A DNA stretch of 64,000 bases. Source: an uncultured Christensenella sp. Lineage in GTDB: Bacteria; Bacillota; Clostridia; Christensenellales; UBA3700. The translations under genes were made by a program, and so were the position numbers. Location of the stretch: assembly GCA_910583735.1 (NCBI GenBank), contig CAJTXS010000007.1, positions 5,161-69,160 of the forward strand. The letters run 5' to 3'. Positions 50,810-60,424 of the stretch are shown here, piece by piece (position 1 is the first letter of the stretch; each line of letters begins with the position of its first letter). The notes beneath the pieces are model-generated. The model made no database searches. It saw nothing but the letters and a program-made list of their open reading frames with translations, and was not told the origin of the DNA.

Positions 50810-53800
50810 TTACAGAAAGTACTTGACACCGCTCTCGAATATCTTCATATCATAGTTGCCAGGTACGTTCTTATACAGATTGTCGTCCCATCTCTCGCTG
50901 TGTCCCATCTTGCCGAGGACTCTGCCGTCGGGGCTTATAATACCCTCTATGCCCATAACCGATCCGTTGGGATTGAAAGGCGACGTCATAGTAGCATTGC
51001 CCGACATATCCACATACTGCGTTGCAACTTGTCCGCCTGCGATGAGTTTGTCGAGTTCCGCCTGCGACGCGACGAATCTGCCTTCGCCATGGCTTACAGG
51101 AACATTAAATACGTCGTCTACATTGACTCCGTACAGCCAAGGCGACTTGTTGGTTGCCACCCTAATCCTCGAAATAGTCGATACGTGACGCGAAATATTG
51201 TTAAATGTCAATGTAGGCGCATCGCTCGTCTGCTCCGTTATCTTACCGTAAGGCACAAGTCCGAGCTTGATAAGAGCTTGGAAGCCGTTGCATATGCCGA
51301 GGGCAAGTCCGTCTCTATCGTACAGCATCTTCATTACCGCTTCCGCGACTGCGGGATTACGGAATGTCGTAGCAATAAATTTGCCGCTTCCGTCAGGCTC
51401 GTCGCCGCCGCTGAATCCGCCGGGGAAAGCAAGTATCTGCGAATTATCAAGCGCCTTTATGATAGCCTTAACGCTATCCTCGATATCTCTCGGCGACTGA
51501 TTGCGGATAATTAATGTCTCTGCGACAGCGCCCGCTCTCTCAAAAGCGCGCGCGGTATCGTACTCACAATTCGTACCGGGGAAAACGGGAATCAACACGC
51601 GGGGCTTGGCAATCCCCGTATGAGCGCCCTTGCGCTTAATAGCGCAGCATATGAGATTGCGGACTTCGCCGTCGGAGTAAGCCGTGCTCGGGAACACCTC
51701 TTCCATAGGAGAAGTGAAAGCCCTGCAAAGGTCGCTCATCTTAATCTTTACGCTGTCTTCGCCGCCCTTACCGACTACCATAGTATGCGTGCCGTTGAGA
51801 CTGCAGATAAACTCGGGAGTATAAGAGCGCAACTTACTCACATCTTTAGCCAATATAATGAAATCGCCGAAGGCGGGAGCAAACATATCGGGCGTAATCT
51901 CTTTCCAATTGGTGCCGAGCATATTGCCCATGCACGACTTGATAACAGCGCATACCGCGCCGCCCTCGTCTACTACGTTGCAGGCTACGATATCGCCGCT
52001 CATAATCGCCTTGTTCATAGTCTTGAACAGCTTAACTACTCTTGCGAAAACGGGAACGCCGTGGTTGTCTCTGGGCAGAGAAATGCGATATATCCTGCGC
52101 GCGGCGGTATTCTCGTCAAATGTATTGGTTATTATCTTATCCGCCTGAGTAATACCCATTGCGAAAGATATGAGCGTAGGCGGGACGTCTATATGCTCGA
52201 ATGTGCCGCTCATGCTGTCCTTGCCGCCGATTGCGCCGATGCCCAAATTATTCTGCGCGTACATTGCGCCCAGCAGCGCCGAAAGCGGCTCTCCCCAACG
52301 CTCGGGATCTTTACCCGGCTTCTTAAAGAATTCTTGCAAAGACAGTCTTATCGTATCTATAGACACGCCGCAAGAGATGAGTTTCGCAACCGAAGTCACT
52401 ATCGAATATATTGCGCCTGTAAAAGGCGAACTGCTCATTAATTGAGGAGAACATCCGTACGAAGAGACCGTAACCGTATTGGTATGTCCGCTTACGGGAG
52501 GCTTGGAAGCCATGACGACAGACGGTGTCAATTGATACTTGCCTCCGAAAGGCATGACGACTGTAGCCGCGCCTATAGTGCTGTCGAACATCTCGCCCAA
52601 GCCCTTAGTCGAACACACGTTAAGCCTGCCGAGCTCGCCTGTTATAGCGGAGCGGATATCGCCGGACTTCATATATCTGAGCGTATCTTGATAAGGAGTA
52701 TTCATATAAGCGCTTACGTTGTCCTTGATGACGGCGTCCTGTTTCTGCTTAACACCGTTGGTATCGAGGAAAGCTCTCTTTAGCTCCACAATGCAGCGAC
52801 CTGCGTGGAACATACGCATATATCCGTTATTCTTAACCTCGGCAACGACCGTAGCTGTCAAATTCTCCTCGCCTGCAAAGGCAATGAACTTATCCGCATC
52901 CTCTTTAGCCAAGACTACCGCCATGCGCTCCTGCGACTCTGATATAGCAAGCTCCGTACCGGAAAGTCCGTCGTACTTCTTTGGTACGGCATCAAGGTTG
53001 ATGTCCAAGCTGTCCGCAAGCTCGCCTATTGCGACAGACACGCCGCCCGCGCCGAAGTCGTTACACTTGACAATAAGCTTGCTGACCGCAGGATTGCGGA
53101 ACAGGCGCTGTATCTTTCTCTCTGTAGGAGGATTGCCCTTCTGAACTTCCGCGCCGCATGTCTCAACCGACTTGACGGTATGCGCCTTGGATGAGCCGGT
53201 CGCGCCGCCGCAGCCGTCGCGCCCCGTATCTCCGCCGAGCAGCACTATTAAATCGCCCTCGATAGGCTTACGTCTAACGACATTTTCCTTTTTATTGCCG
53301 GCAATTACGTATCCCGTCTCCAACCTCTTAGCCTTATAATTGGTATGGTACATCTCTGCAACGGTACCGGTAGCCAATCCTATCTGATTGCCGTATCCCG
53401 AATAACCCGCGGCTGCGGTCTTGGTAATGACTTTCTGAGGCAACTTGCCGCTGAGAGTGTTGTTGACGCTCTCTCTGGGATCGGCGCTACCAGTCACGCG
53501 CATTGCTTGATAGACGTAAGTACGTCCCGACAGCGGGTCTCTTATTGCGCCGCCGAGGCAAGTAGCCGCGCCGCCGAAAGGCTCTATCTCTGTAGGATGG
53601 TTGTGCGTCTCGTTCTTGAACATTATCAACCACTTTTCCACCGCGCCGTCATTATCGACATCAACTTCTACAGAGCAAGCATTGATCTCGTCGCTGACGT
53701 CGAGATTATCCAGCTTGCCGATAGACTTGAGATACTTGACCGATATCGTAGCGATATCCATCAGACATCTGTACTTATCTTCTCTGCTTGCATTGAATTT

Positions 53801-54565
53801 CTTAAATAGCTTTCCGTATTCGTTGAGAGCTATCCTTATATGGGGATTATCGCTGTCGATAACTATATCTGTAAGTTCGGTCGCAAACGTAGTATGCCTA
53901 CAGTGGTCCGACCAATACGTATCTATCACCTTAAGTTCGGTAAAAGTAGGGACCCTGCCCTCGCTCTTGAAGTATTCTCTGACGAACAACAGGTCTTCCA
54001 CGCTCATGGCAAAGCCCTGAGCGCTGTGATAGTCGCGGATTTCGTCGTCGCTCATATCGATAAAACCGTCTACGACGGGCACCGACAAGTCGGGCTTGAT
54101 ATCTTGACGAAGCGTATCGGGAAGCTCCATGCTGCCCTCTCTGCTGTCCACGGGATTGATAAGATACTTCTTTATTCTGTTGAACTCCTGCGCGCCTATG
54201 CCCTTAAAAGCATATACGGTCGCGCATCTTATTAAAGGACGCGCGCCCATCGACAGCAACTGCACGCATTGCATAGCGCTGTCCGAACGCTGGTCGTACT
54301 GTCCGGGAAGATACTCCGTCACAAGCACGGAATAACCGTTCATATCGGGAAGTTCATCCTCGTAAATCATATCGACGGGCGGCTCGCTGAAGATAGTATT
54401 CTTCGCCTTATCGAAGATATCCGCAGGCATGTCCTCGATGTCATAACGAATGAACTGTCTGACTTCCTTAACCGCTATACCCAAAGTAACGGATACGTCG
54501 CTCGCTACTTTACGGGCCGATACGTCAAATCCTTTCTTCTTCTCAACAAAAATTCTTTTAACCAT
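50810..54565 (-). CDS. purL: Phosphoribosylformylglycinamidine synthase, single-chain
   Basis: Makes FGAM from FGAR, ATP and glutamine. At 1251 residues it is the long single-polypeptide form found in Clostridia and streptococci. It has an N-terminal linker region, two AIRS-like halves (KNETHNHPTEIEPFGGAATC in the first) and a C-terminal glutaminase with nucleophile Cys in LGICNGFQALIKLGL (near 1100) and His/Glu in SHGEGRF. Thus no separate purQ or purS is needed. It lies 7 bases after purD. Confidence 0.96.
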   Translation of the reverse strand: MVKRIFVEKKKGFDVSARKVASDVSVTLGIAVKEVRQFIRYDIEDMPADIFDKAKNTIFSEPPVDMIYEDELPDMNGYSVLVTEYLPGQYDQRSDSAMQCVQLLSMGARPLIRCATVYAFKGIGAQEFNRIKKYLINPVDSREGSMELPDTLRQDIKPDLSVPVVDGFIDMSDDEIRDYHSAQGFAMSVEDLLFVREYFKSEGRVPTFTELKVIDTYWSDHCRHTTFATELTDIVIDSDNPHIRIALNEYGKLFKKFNASREDKYRCLMDIATISVKYLKSIGKLDNLDVSDEINACSVEVDVDNDGAVEKWLIMFKNETHNHPTEIEPFGGAATCLGGAIRDPLSGRTYVYQAMRVTGSADPRESVNNTLSGKLPQKVITKTAAAGYSGYGNQIGLATGTVAEMYHTNYKAKRLETGYVIAGNKKENVVRRKPIEGDLIVLLGGDTGRDGCGGATGSSKAHTVKSVETCGAEVQKGNPPTERKIQRLFRNPAVSKLIVKCNDFGAGGVSVAIGELADSLDINLDAVPKKYDGLSGTELAISESQERMAVVLAKEDADKFIAFAGEENLTATVVAEVKNNGYMRMFHAGRCIVELKRAFLDTNGVKQKQDAVIKDNVSAYMNTPYQDTLRYMKSGDIRSAITGELGRLNVCSTKGLGEMFDSTIGAATVVMPFGGKYQLTPSVVMASKPPVSGHTNTVTVSSYGCSPQLMSSSPFTGAIYSIVTSVAKLISCGVSIDTIRLSLQEFFKKPGKDPERWGEPLSALLGAMYAQNNLGIGAIGGKDSMSGTFEHIDVPPTLISFAMGITQADKIITNTFDENTAARRIYRISLPRDNHGVPVFARVVKLFKTMNKAIMSGDIVACNVVDEGGAVCAVIKSCMGNMLGTNWKEITPDMFAPAFGDFIILAKDVSKLRSYTPEFICSLNGTHTMVVGKGGEDSVKIKMSDLCRAFTSPMEEVFPSTAYSDGEVRNLICCAIKRKGAHTGIAKPRVLIPVFPGTNCEYDTARAFERAGAVAETLIIRNQSPRDIEDSVKAIIKALDNSQILAFPGGFSGGDEPDGSGKFIATTFRNPAVAEAVMKMLYDRDGLALGICNGFQALIKLGLVPYGKITEQTSDAPTLTFNNISRHVSTISRIRVATNKSPWLYGVNVDDVFNVPVSHGEGRFVASQAELDKLIAGGQVATQYVDMSGNATMTSPFNPNGSVMGIEGIISPDGRVLGKMGHSERWDDNLYKNVPGNYDMKIFESGVKYFL

Positions 54566-54572
54566 ATTACAC

Positions 54573-55832
54573 CTATTTTTTAATACCGATATCGCGTCTG
54601 TAGAACATACCGTCGAATGTCACCTTATCTACTGCGTCGTAAGCCTTAAGCCTTGCCTCGGCGACGTCCTTGCCGACCGCCGTAACTCCGATTACTCTTC
54701 CGCCGGAGGTAACCAATTGACCTTTGTTAAATGCAGTACCGGCATGATATAGAGTAATATCTTCGGGCAAGTCGCCTATATTAATAGGCAAGCCTTTTTT
54801 ATAGCTTCCGGGATAACCGCCGCTCGCCAGTATTACGCATACGCAAGCGTTGTCGTCCCACTCAACCTTGACGTCTGCAAGTCTGCCGTCGATGACAGCT
54901 TGGAATATATCGTATAAATCGCTCTTAAGCCTGGGAAGCACTACCTGTGTCTCGGGGTCGCCGAAACGCGCGTTATACTCGAGCACTTTAGGACCGTCGC
55001 TTGTAATCATCAATCCGAAGTAAAGCACGCCTTTGAACTCGCGCCCCTCTTTGTTCATAGCCTCGATAGTGGGTAATATGATATCTTTCTCCACCTTAGC
55101 TGCAAGCTCGTCTGTATAGATAGCAGAAGGAGAGAATGTACCCATGCCTCCCGTATTAAGTCCTTGGTCATTGTCGTATGCTCTCTTATGGTCTTGAGAA
55201 GATACCATAGGGATAGTAGTCTTACCGTCCGTAAAACACAGTATCGATACTTCCTTACCTACAAGGAATTCCTCTATTACAATAGTGTTGCCCGCGTCGC
55301 TGAACTTCTTGCTCACCATCATATCTCCGACTGCAATAAGCGCCTCGCCGACATCCGAGCATATTACAACGCCCTTACCGAGCGCAAGTCCGTCCGCCTT
55401 GACTACGAGCGGATACTTAGCTCTCTTAACGTAATCGATAGCCTTGGCATAGTCGTTGAATTCGGCATAACCTGCAGTAGGAATACCGTACTTCTTCATA
55501 AGACGCTTGCTGAACGCCTTAGACGCTTCTATCTGCGCAGCCTTTGCCGAAGGTCCGAAAGCTCTGTGCCCCTTAGCGGTGAGCTTGTCAACCAATCCCG
55601 CAGCAAGAGGGTCGTCGGGAGCAACTACCGTCATGACGATGTCCTCGTGATTGTCGACGAACTCGATAATCTTATCAAAGTCCATCACCGATACGCTGCT
55701 CACGCATTCGGCAATCTCCGCAATTCCCGCATTACCGGGTATGCAATACAGCTTGCCCGTCTTGTCGCTTTTAGCCAATGCCTTACATATAGCGTGCTCT
55801 CTGCCGCCGCCGCCTATAACCAATACGCTCAT
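54573..55832 (-). CDS. purD: Phosphoribosylamine-glycine ligase
   Basis: Second purine step, making GAR. Its 419 residues have the GARS N-domain with VIGGGGREHAI at 4-14, an ATP-grasp core with LVVKADGLALGKGVV (about 140-155), NARFGDPETQVVLPRL near 285 and a C-terminal domain. It lies 7 bases after purH. Confidence 0.97.
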   Translation of the reverse strand: MSVLVIGGGGREHAICKALAKSDKTGKLYCIPGNAGIAEIAECVSSVSVMDFDKIIEFVDNHEDIVMTVVAPDDPLAAGLVDKLTAKGHRAFGPSAKAAQIEASKAFSKRLMKKYGIPTAGYAEFNDYAKAIDYVKRAKYPLVVKADGLALGKGVVICSDVGEALIAVGDMMVSKKFSDAGNTIVIEEFLVGKEVSILCFTDGKTTIPMVSSQDHKRAYDNDQGLNTGGMGTFSPSAIYTDELAAKVEKDIILPTIEAMNKEGREFKGVLYFGLMITSDGPKVLEYNARFGDPETQVVLPRLKSDLYDIFQAVIDGRLADVKVEWDDNACVCVILASGGYPGSYKKGLPINIGDLPEDITLYHAGTAFNKGQLVTSGGRVIGVTAVGKDVAEARLKAYDAVDKVTFDGMFYRRDIGIKK

Positions 55833-55839
55833 ATTAACC

Positions 55840-57378
55840 TCAATGTTTGAAATGTCTGTCGCCCGTAAAAATCATAGCTATGCCCAATCTATTGCATGCG
55901 TCTATACTAAGCTTGTCGTTTCTGCTGCCGCCGGGCTGAGCGATAGCGGATATGCCGGCCTTGCCAGCCTCTTCCACGCAATCGTCGAAAGGGAAAAACG
56001 CGTCGGACGCAAGCACCGCGCCCTCGGTAGACGTGAGGGAGTGGTCGATAGCCTGACCCGTCGCCCATATTCTGTTGACCTGTCCGCCGCCGATGCCGAG
56101 AGTTACTTTATCCTTAGCTACGACAATGGCGTTAGACTTGGTATGCTTAACTACTTTCATCGCGAACTTCAAGTCCTCGAGCTGCTTATCGGTCGGGGCA
56201 AGCGATGTGACGATATCTATCTTGTCGTCGTCGATGACGTTCCTGTCGAAGTCCTGCACGAGCAATCCGCCCAAGACCTTCTTCATTTCGTAGTTGCCTT
56301 GAGGCACCGCAGCCGCGATATCGGGCAACTCGAGCAATCTGATATTAGCCTTAGTCGTAAGTATGCTCATAGCCTCTTTGCTGAAAGAAGGCGCGATAAC
56401 TATCTCGATAAATATCTTGTTAATCTGCTCTGCCGTAGCCTTGTCTATCTCTCTGTTGGCTGCGATAATACCGCCGAATATAGAGGTGGGATCGCTTGCG
56501 TTGGCTTTCTCAAACGCCTTGGATATCGTCTTGTCGGAAGCTACGCCGCAAGGATTGGAGTGCTTACATGCGACAATCGTAGGCTCGTCGAACTCTTTAA
56601 GCAAATTGAGCGCGCCGTTGGCGTCGTTGATATTGTTGTAAGAAAGCTCCTTGCCGTGCAACTGCTTAGCCTTGGAAAGGCTGCCCGCTACCTCGAAAGG
56701 CTCTTTATAGAATACAGCGCTCTGATGAGGATTCTCGCCGTAACGCATATCCTGCGCCTTGTCGAATGCAAGCGTAAGCTTATCGGGATACTCGATATTG
56801 TTGCGCTTACGCAGATAGTCGGCGATAAGAGTATCGTAATACGCAGTGTGCTGGTATACCTTATACATAAGATAGAACTTGGTCTCGAGCGTGACGCCGC
56901 CGTCGGACAGCTCCGCAATTACTCTCTTATAATCTACGGGGTCTACGAGTACGGTGACGTCTTGATAATTCTTAGCAGCGCTCCTAAGCATAGTAGGTCC
57001 GCCGATATCGATATTCTCAATTGCTTCTTGCAATTCGATACCCTCTTTTGAGATGGTCTGCTTAAAGGGATAGAGATTGACGACTACGATATCTATCGTA
57101 TTGATATTCATCTTCTCAAGGAAAGACATATGCTCCGCATTGCCGCGCATAGCGAGCAAACCCGCGTGCACGTTGGGGTGCAAGGTCTTGACTCTGCCGT
57201 CGAGACACTCGGGGAATCCAGTAATATCACTGATATCTATGGCATCGAGATCAGAGTCTCTGAGCACTTTCAAAGTTCCGCCTGTGGACACTATCTCGTA
57301 TCCGAAGTCGATCAAGCTCTTAGCTAAATCTACAATGCCCGTCTTATCGGAAACGCTGATTAACGCACGTTTTTTCAT
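55840..57378 (-). CDS. purH: Bifunctional AICAR formyltransferase / IMP cyclohydrolase
   Basis: Last two steps to IMP. At 512 residues, the MGS-like IMP cyclohydrolase (1-140) has ISVSDKTGIVDLAK and STGGTLKVL, and the AICAR transformylase has the catalytic KHSNPCG (about 268-274). Eighteen bases after purN. Confidence 0.97.
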   Translation of the reverse strand: MKKRALISVSDKTGIVDLAKSLIDFGYEIVSTGGTLKVLRDSDLDAIDISDITGFPECLDGRVKTLHPNVHAGLLAMRGNAEHMSFLEKMNINTIDIVVVNLYPFKQTISKEGIELQEAIENIDIGGPTMLRSAAKNYQDVTVLVDPVDYKRVIAELSDGGVTLETKFYLMYKVYQHTAYYDTLIADYLRKRNNIEYPDKLTLAFDKAQDMRYGENPHQSAVFYKEPFEVAGSLSKAKQLHGKELSYNNINDANGALNLLKEFDEPTIVACKHSNPCGVASDKTISKAFEKANASDPTSIFGGIIAANREIDKATAEQINKIFIEIVIAPSFSKEAMSILTTKANIRLLELPDIAAAVPQGNYEMKKVLGGLLVQDFDRNVIDDDKIDIVTSLAPTDKQLEDLKFAMKVVKHTKSNAIVVAKDKVTLGIGGGQVNRIWATGQAIDHSLTSTEGAVLASDAFFPFDDCVEEAGKAGISAIAQPGGSRNDKLSIDACNRLGIAMIFTGDRHFKH

Positions 57379-57396
57379 AAATACTCCTTATATCCT

Positions 57397-57978
57397 TTAT
57401 TCTCTGCACAGCTGCGCCACGACCTTGGGCAAGAGGATATGCTCTTGCTCGAGCACACGCTCTTGTAAACTCTCCGGCGTGTCGCCTGCTAAAACTTTTA
57501 CTTTTACTTGCTCGATTATTTTCCCCGTATCCGCGCCGCCGTCGACGTAATGAACGGTACAACCGCTCTCCGTCTCTCCGCCCTCTATGACTGCGCGATG
57601 TACTCTCATTCCGTACATGCCCATACCGCAATATGCGGGTATAAGCGAGGGATGAATATTGATAATCCTGCCCTCGTAGATATCAAGCAGCGACGAGGTT
57701 ACGATTGACAGATATCCTGCAAGGACTATCAAGTCTATATCGAGCGAAGCGAGATAATCGGCAATAGCCTTGTCCCTATTCTCCGCGTCGCCGTACTCCT
57801 TGATAGTGAATATCCTATAAGGAATACCGTGCTTGACAGCTCTGTCGATAGCGTATATCCCGCTCTTATTGGCGATTACGGCGCGTATCTTGCCGTTGAT
57901 TTCGCCCCTCTCGCAGGCGTCGATTACGCTCTGCATATCGGTACCGCCGCCCGATACGAATATCGCAATATTCTTCAT
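57397..57978 (-). CDS. purN: Phosphoribosylglycinamide formyltransferase (GART)
   Basis: Transfers a formyl group from 10-formyl-THF to GAR. The 193 residues have IAIFVSGGGTDMQ at the N-terminus, the catalytic NIHPSLIPAY (Asn, His) near 102-111, and Asp in DGGADTGKII. Its start touches the purM stop. Confidence 0.96.
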   Translation of the reverse strand: MKNIAIFVSGGGTDMQSVIDACERGEINGKIRAVIANKSGIYAIDRAVKHGIPYRIFTIKEYGDAENRDKAIADYLASLDIDLIVLAGYLSIVTSSLLDIYEGRIINIHPSLIPAYCGMGMYGMRVHRAVIEGGETESGCTVHYVDGGADTGKIIEQVKVKVLAGDTPESLQERVLEQEHILLPKVVAQLCRE

Positions 57979-58997
57979 TAATGAAGTCTTACTCCTTCCT
58001 TATCGGAGACGCTGCCTATCACATACGCGTCTTCGCCGAGTTCCTTGAGCGTGGCAACTACGTCGTCCGCCGTCTCGGGCGCAACCGCCATGACAAGACC
58101 TATACCCATATTGAATGTGTTGTACATCTTGTCGTTGCCGATGCCCGCTATCTCGCCGAGCGCCTTGAATACCTTGGGCAGCGGATAGCTGTTAAGGTCT
58201 ATGTCGACGCCCAATCCCTTGGGAATGATACGCGGAATATTCTCTATAAATCCTCCGCCCGTGATATGCGCGATACCCTTGATTGTATGCTTTTCTATCA
58301 CCGACAAAACTGTCTTGACGTATATCTTGGTAGGAGTAAGCACGATGTCCGCAGGCGCGCAGCCCAAGGTCTCGTTATACTTATTGATGCTATCCTTATC
58401 TTCGCCGAAAAGCTTACGAACAAGCGAATATCCGTTGCTGTGTATTCCGCTAGAGGCGATACCTATGAGCTTATCTCCCGCGGCAATGGTCTTGCCGTTG
58501 ATTATCTTGTTGCGCTTGACAATACCTACAGCAAAGCCCGCGATGTCGTACTCGTCGTCGGCATAGAAGCCTGGCATCTCCGCCGTCTCTCCGCCGATAA
58601 GCGCGCAGCCCGACTGACGGCAGCCCTCGCTGACGCCCTTTACGATATCCGCGACCTTAGTCGGTACGAGCTTGTTGAGCGCAATATAGTCGAGGAAAAG
58701 AAGGGGCTTGGCGCCCTGACACACGATGTCGTTGACGCACATAGCGACCGCGTCGATACCAATAGTGTCGTGCTTGTCCAATACAAAGGCGTACTTAAGC
58801 TTGGTGCCTACGCCGTCTGTTCCCGCAACGAGGCAGTCGCCGTCGGGCTTATCGTCCAAGGCGTAAAAGCCTCCGAAGGAGCCCAAGTCCCCGAGTACGC
58901 TGTCGTTGTATGTGGTCTTGACGTACTGCTTCATGAGGCGCACAGCCTCATAGCCTGCCTCTACGTCTACACCCGCGCTCTTATAATCTATAGCCAT
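57978..58997 (-). CDS. purM: Phosphoribosylaminoimidazole synthetase
   Basis: ATP-dependent closure of the imidazole ring to AIR. At 339 residues, it starts YKSAGVDVEAGYEAV, with GTDGVGTKLKYA near 62-73 and the GGETAEMPGFY motif near 137-147. AAGGAG precedes the ATG. A hairpin separates it from purC. Confidence 0.97.
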   Translation of the reverse strand: MAIDYKSAGVDVEAGYEAVRLMKQYVKTTYNDSVLGDLGSFGGFYALDDKPDGDCLVAGTDGVGTKLKYAFVLDKHDTIGIDAVAMCVNDIVCQGAKPLLFLDYIALNKLVPTKVADIVKGVSEGCRQSGCALIGGETAEMPGFYADDEYDIAGFAVGIVKRNKIINGKTIAAGDKLIGIASSGIHSNGYSLVRKLFGEDKDSINKYNETLGCAPADIVLTPTKIYVKTVLSVIEKHTIKGIAHITGGGFIENIPRIIPKGLGVDIDLNSYPLPKVFKALGEIAGIGNDKMYNTFNMGIGLVMAVAPETADDVVATLKELGEDAYVIGSVSDKEGVRLH

Positions 58998-59026
58998 ATT
59001 TCACTACTCCTTAAAAATAAACGTAA

Positions 59027-59049
59027 AGCCGCCGAATAATTCGACGGCT
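59027..59049 (-). terminator. Intercistronic hairpin between purC and purM
   Basis: A 10-bp stem with one wobble (59027-59036 with 59040-59049), 3-base loop; TTTACGTTTATTTTT follows on minus. It may lower expression of the distal purine genes or protect the purC mRNA end. Confidence 0.5.
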
Positions 59050-59062
59050 AATAATCGCATAC

Positions 59063-59770
59063 TTACTCCAAGCCCATGCGCTTCTTGATTTCTCTATAAC
59101 CCTTATCGACGTCGTCGAGGTCGCGACGGAACCTGTCTTTATCCAGCTTCTCGCCCGTCTTCTTATCCCAGAAACGGCACGTGTCGGGAGAAATCTCGTC
59201 CGCCAAGACAATACCGCCCTTAAATCTGCCGAACTCCAACTTGAAGTCGACAAGAGTGACGCCTATCTCTGCGAAGTACTCGCTGAGCACGCTGTTGACC
59301 TTGAGCGCCATAGCCTTGATCTGAGCTATCTCCTCGGGAGTAGCCAGTTCCATAGCGAGCGCGTGGTCGTCGTTGATAAGAGGGTCGCCGAGGTCGTCGT
59401 TCTTGTAACTGAACTCTACTACAGCCACGGGTAAGACCTTGCCCTCGGGTATGCCCAATCTCTTGGACATGGAGCCTGCGGCGATATTCCTTACGATTAC
59501 CTCGAGGGGGACTATCTCAACCTTCTTGACGTAAGTCTCTCTCTCGTTGATCTGCTCGACCAAGTGAGTAGGGATACCTTTGCCCTCCAAGAGCTTAAAC
59601 AAATGATTGGAGCATATGTTATTGACTATGCCCTTATCCTTTATCTGACCCTTTTTAATTCCGTTAAATGCGGTAGCGTCGTCCTTGTAAGATACTACTA
59701 CTACGTCGGGATCGTCGGTAAGGAATACCTTCTTGGCCTTACCTTCGTACAACTGCTCCAATCTCTTCAT
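59063..59770 (-). CDS. purC: SAICAR synthetase
   Basis: Joins CAIR and aspartate. At 235 residues, it starts RLEQLYEGKAKKVF, with YKDDATAFNG near 31-40, VEIVPLEVIVRNIAAGS, and the C-terminal DEISPDTCRFWD. It overlaps purE by 4 bases. Confidence 0.97.
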   Translation of the reverse strand: MKRLEQLYEGKAKKVFLTDDPDVVVVSYKDDATAFNGIKKGQIKDKGIVNNICSNHLFKLLEGKGIPTHLVEQINERETYVKKVEIVPLEVIVRNIAAGSMSKRLGIPEGKVLPVAVVEFSYKNDDLGDPLINDDHALAMELATPEEIAQIKAMALKVNSVLSEYFAEIGVTLVDFKLEFGRFKGGIVLADEISPDTCRFWDKKTGEKLDKDRFRRDLDDVDKGYREIKKRMGLE

Positions 59771-60261
59771 AAACCAAGCTCCTCTTGCAATTTTTTATCA
59801 TCATCGGATATCTTGCGAGCAAGTTCCGACTTATATTTAACCATTTTATCTTTAAGCTGCGGATACTTTACGGCGAGTATCTGCACAGCGAGCAAGCCCG
59901 CGTTAAGCCCGCCGTTAATCGCTACGGTTGCTACGGGAATACCTCCGGGCATCTGAACTATCGAAAGCAAGCTGTCAAGCCCGTCCATAGTAGAGCTCTT
60001 TACAGGCAGCCCGATTACAGGAAGAGGCGTATACGCTGCTATTACACCGCCGAGATGAGCCGCTTTACCCGCGGCGCAGATAATTACTTCGACGCCGTTC
60101 GCATCGGCAGACGCCGCATACTCGTGCGCGGCATCGGGAGTACGGTGCGCGGAGATAACTCTTGCGTCCACCTCTATGCCGAAATCCTTAAGTATATCGA
60201 TACACGGCTTGACGACGCCTATATCGCTGTAGCTACCCATTATGACCGCAACTTTTGGCAT
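59767..60261 (-). CDS. purE: N5-CAIR mutase, class I PurE
   Basis: Forms CAIR in purine synthesis. At 164 residues, it has MGSYSD at 8-13 (class I MGSxSDW with Ile for Trp), SAHRTPDA near 39-46 and CAAGKAAHLGGVIAAYT near 62-78. First gene of the operon. No purK is adjacent, nor purF anywhere in the window, so those steps depend on genes elsewhere or on high CO2. Confidence 0.96.
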   Translation of the reverse strand: MPKVAVIMGSYSDIGVVKPCIDILKDFGIEVDARVISAHRTPDAAHEYAASADANGVEVIICAAGKAAHLGGVIAAYTPLPVIGLPVKSSTMDGLDSLLSIVQMPGGIPVATVAINGGLNAGLLAVQILAVKYPQLKDKMVKYKSELARKISDDDKKLQEELGL

Positions 60262-60313
60262 AAAATCGCTCTCCTTGACAGATACTTTCCAAGCATTGGA
60301 TATTAATGAATAT

Positions 60314-60343
60314 ATTTTAACATAGAGATTACTCTATTTGCAA
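60314..60343 (-). promoter_or_regulatory. Purine operon promoter with palindrome between -35 and -10
   Basis: TTGCAA (60343-60338), 18-base spacer, TAAAAT (60319-60314), about 53 bases before purE. The spacer holds the perfect inverted repeat ATAGAG-N4-CTCTAT (60337-60322), ideally placed for a repressor. No PurR-box of the Bacillus type is seen. Confidence 0.7.
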
Positions 60344-60377
60344 CAGTTTAGTCGGGTGCGCGCGTATAAATAAGTTA

Positions 60378-60399
60378 AAGGAGCGAATGATCGCTCCTT
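60378..60399 (-). terminator. Terminator of gdhA
   Basis: A perfect 8-bp stem AAGGAGCG/CGCTCCTT (60378-60385 with 60392-60399), 6-base loop, followed by TAACTTATTTAT on minus; 26 bases past the gdhA stop. Confidence 0.65.
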
Positions 60400-60424
60400 A
60401 TAATCATTAAGATAATTATCTCTC

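Noticed and set aside
55651..57051. Plus-strand open frame of 466 codons opposite purH and purD
   Set aside because: Shadow of two complete purine genes.
57981..59039. Plus-strand open frame of 352 codons opposite purM
   Set aside because: Covers purM exactly in antisense and lacks any recognised motif.
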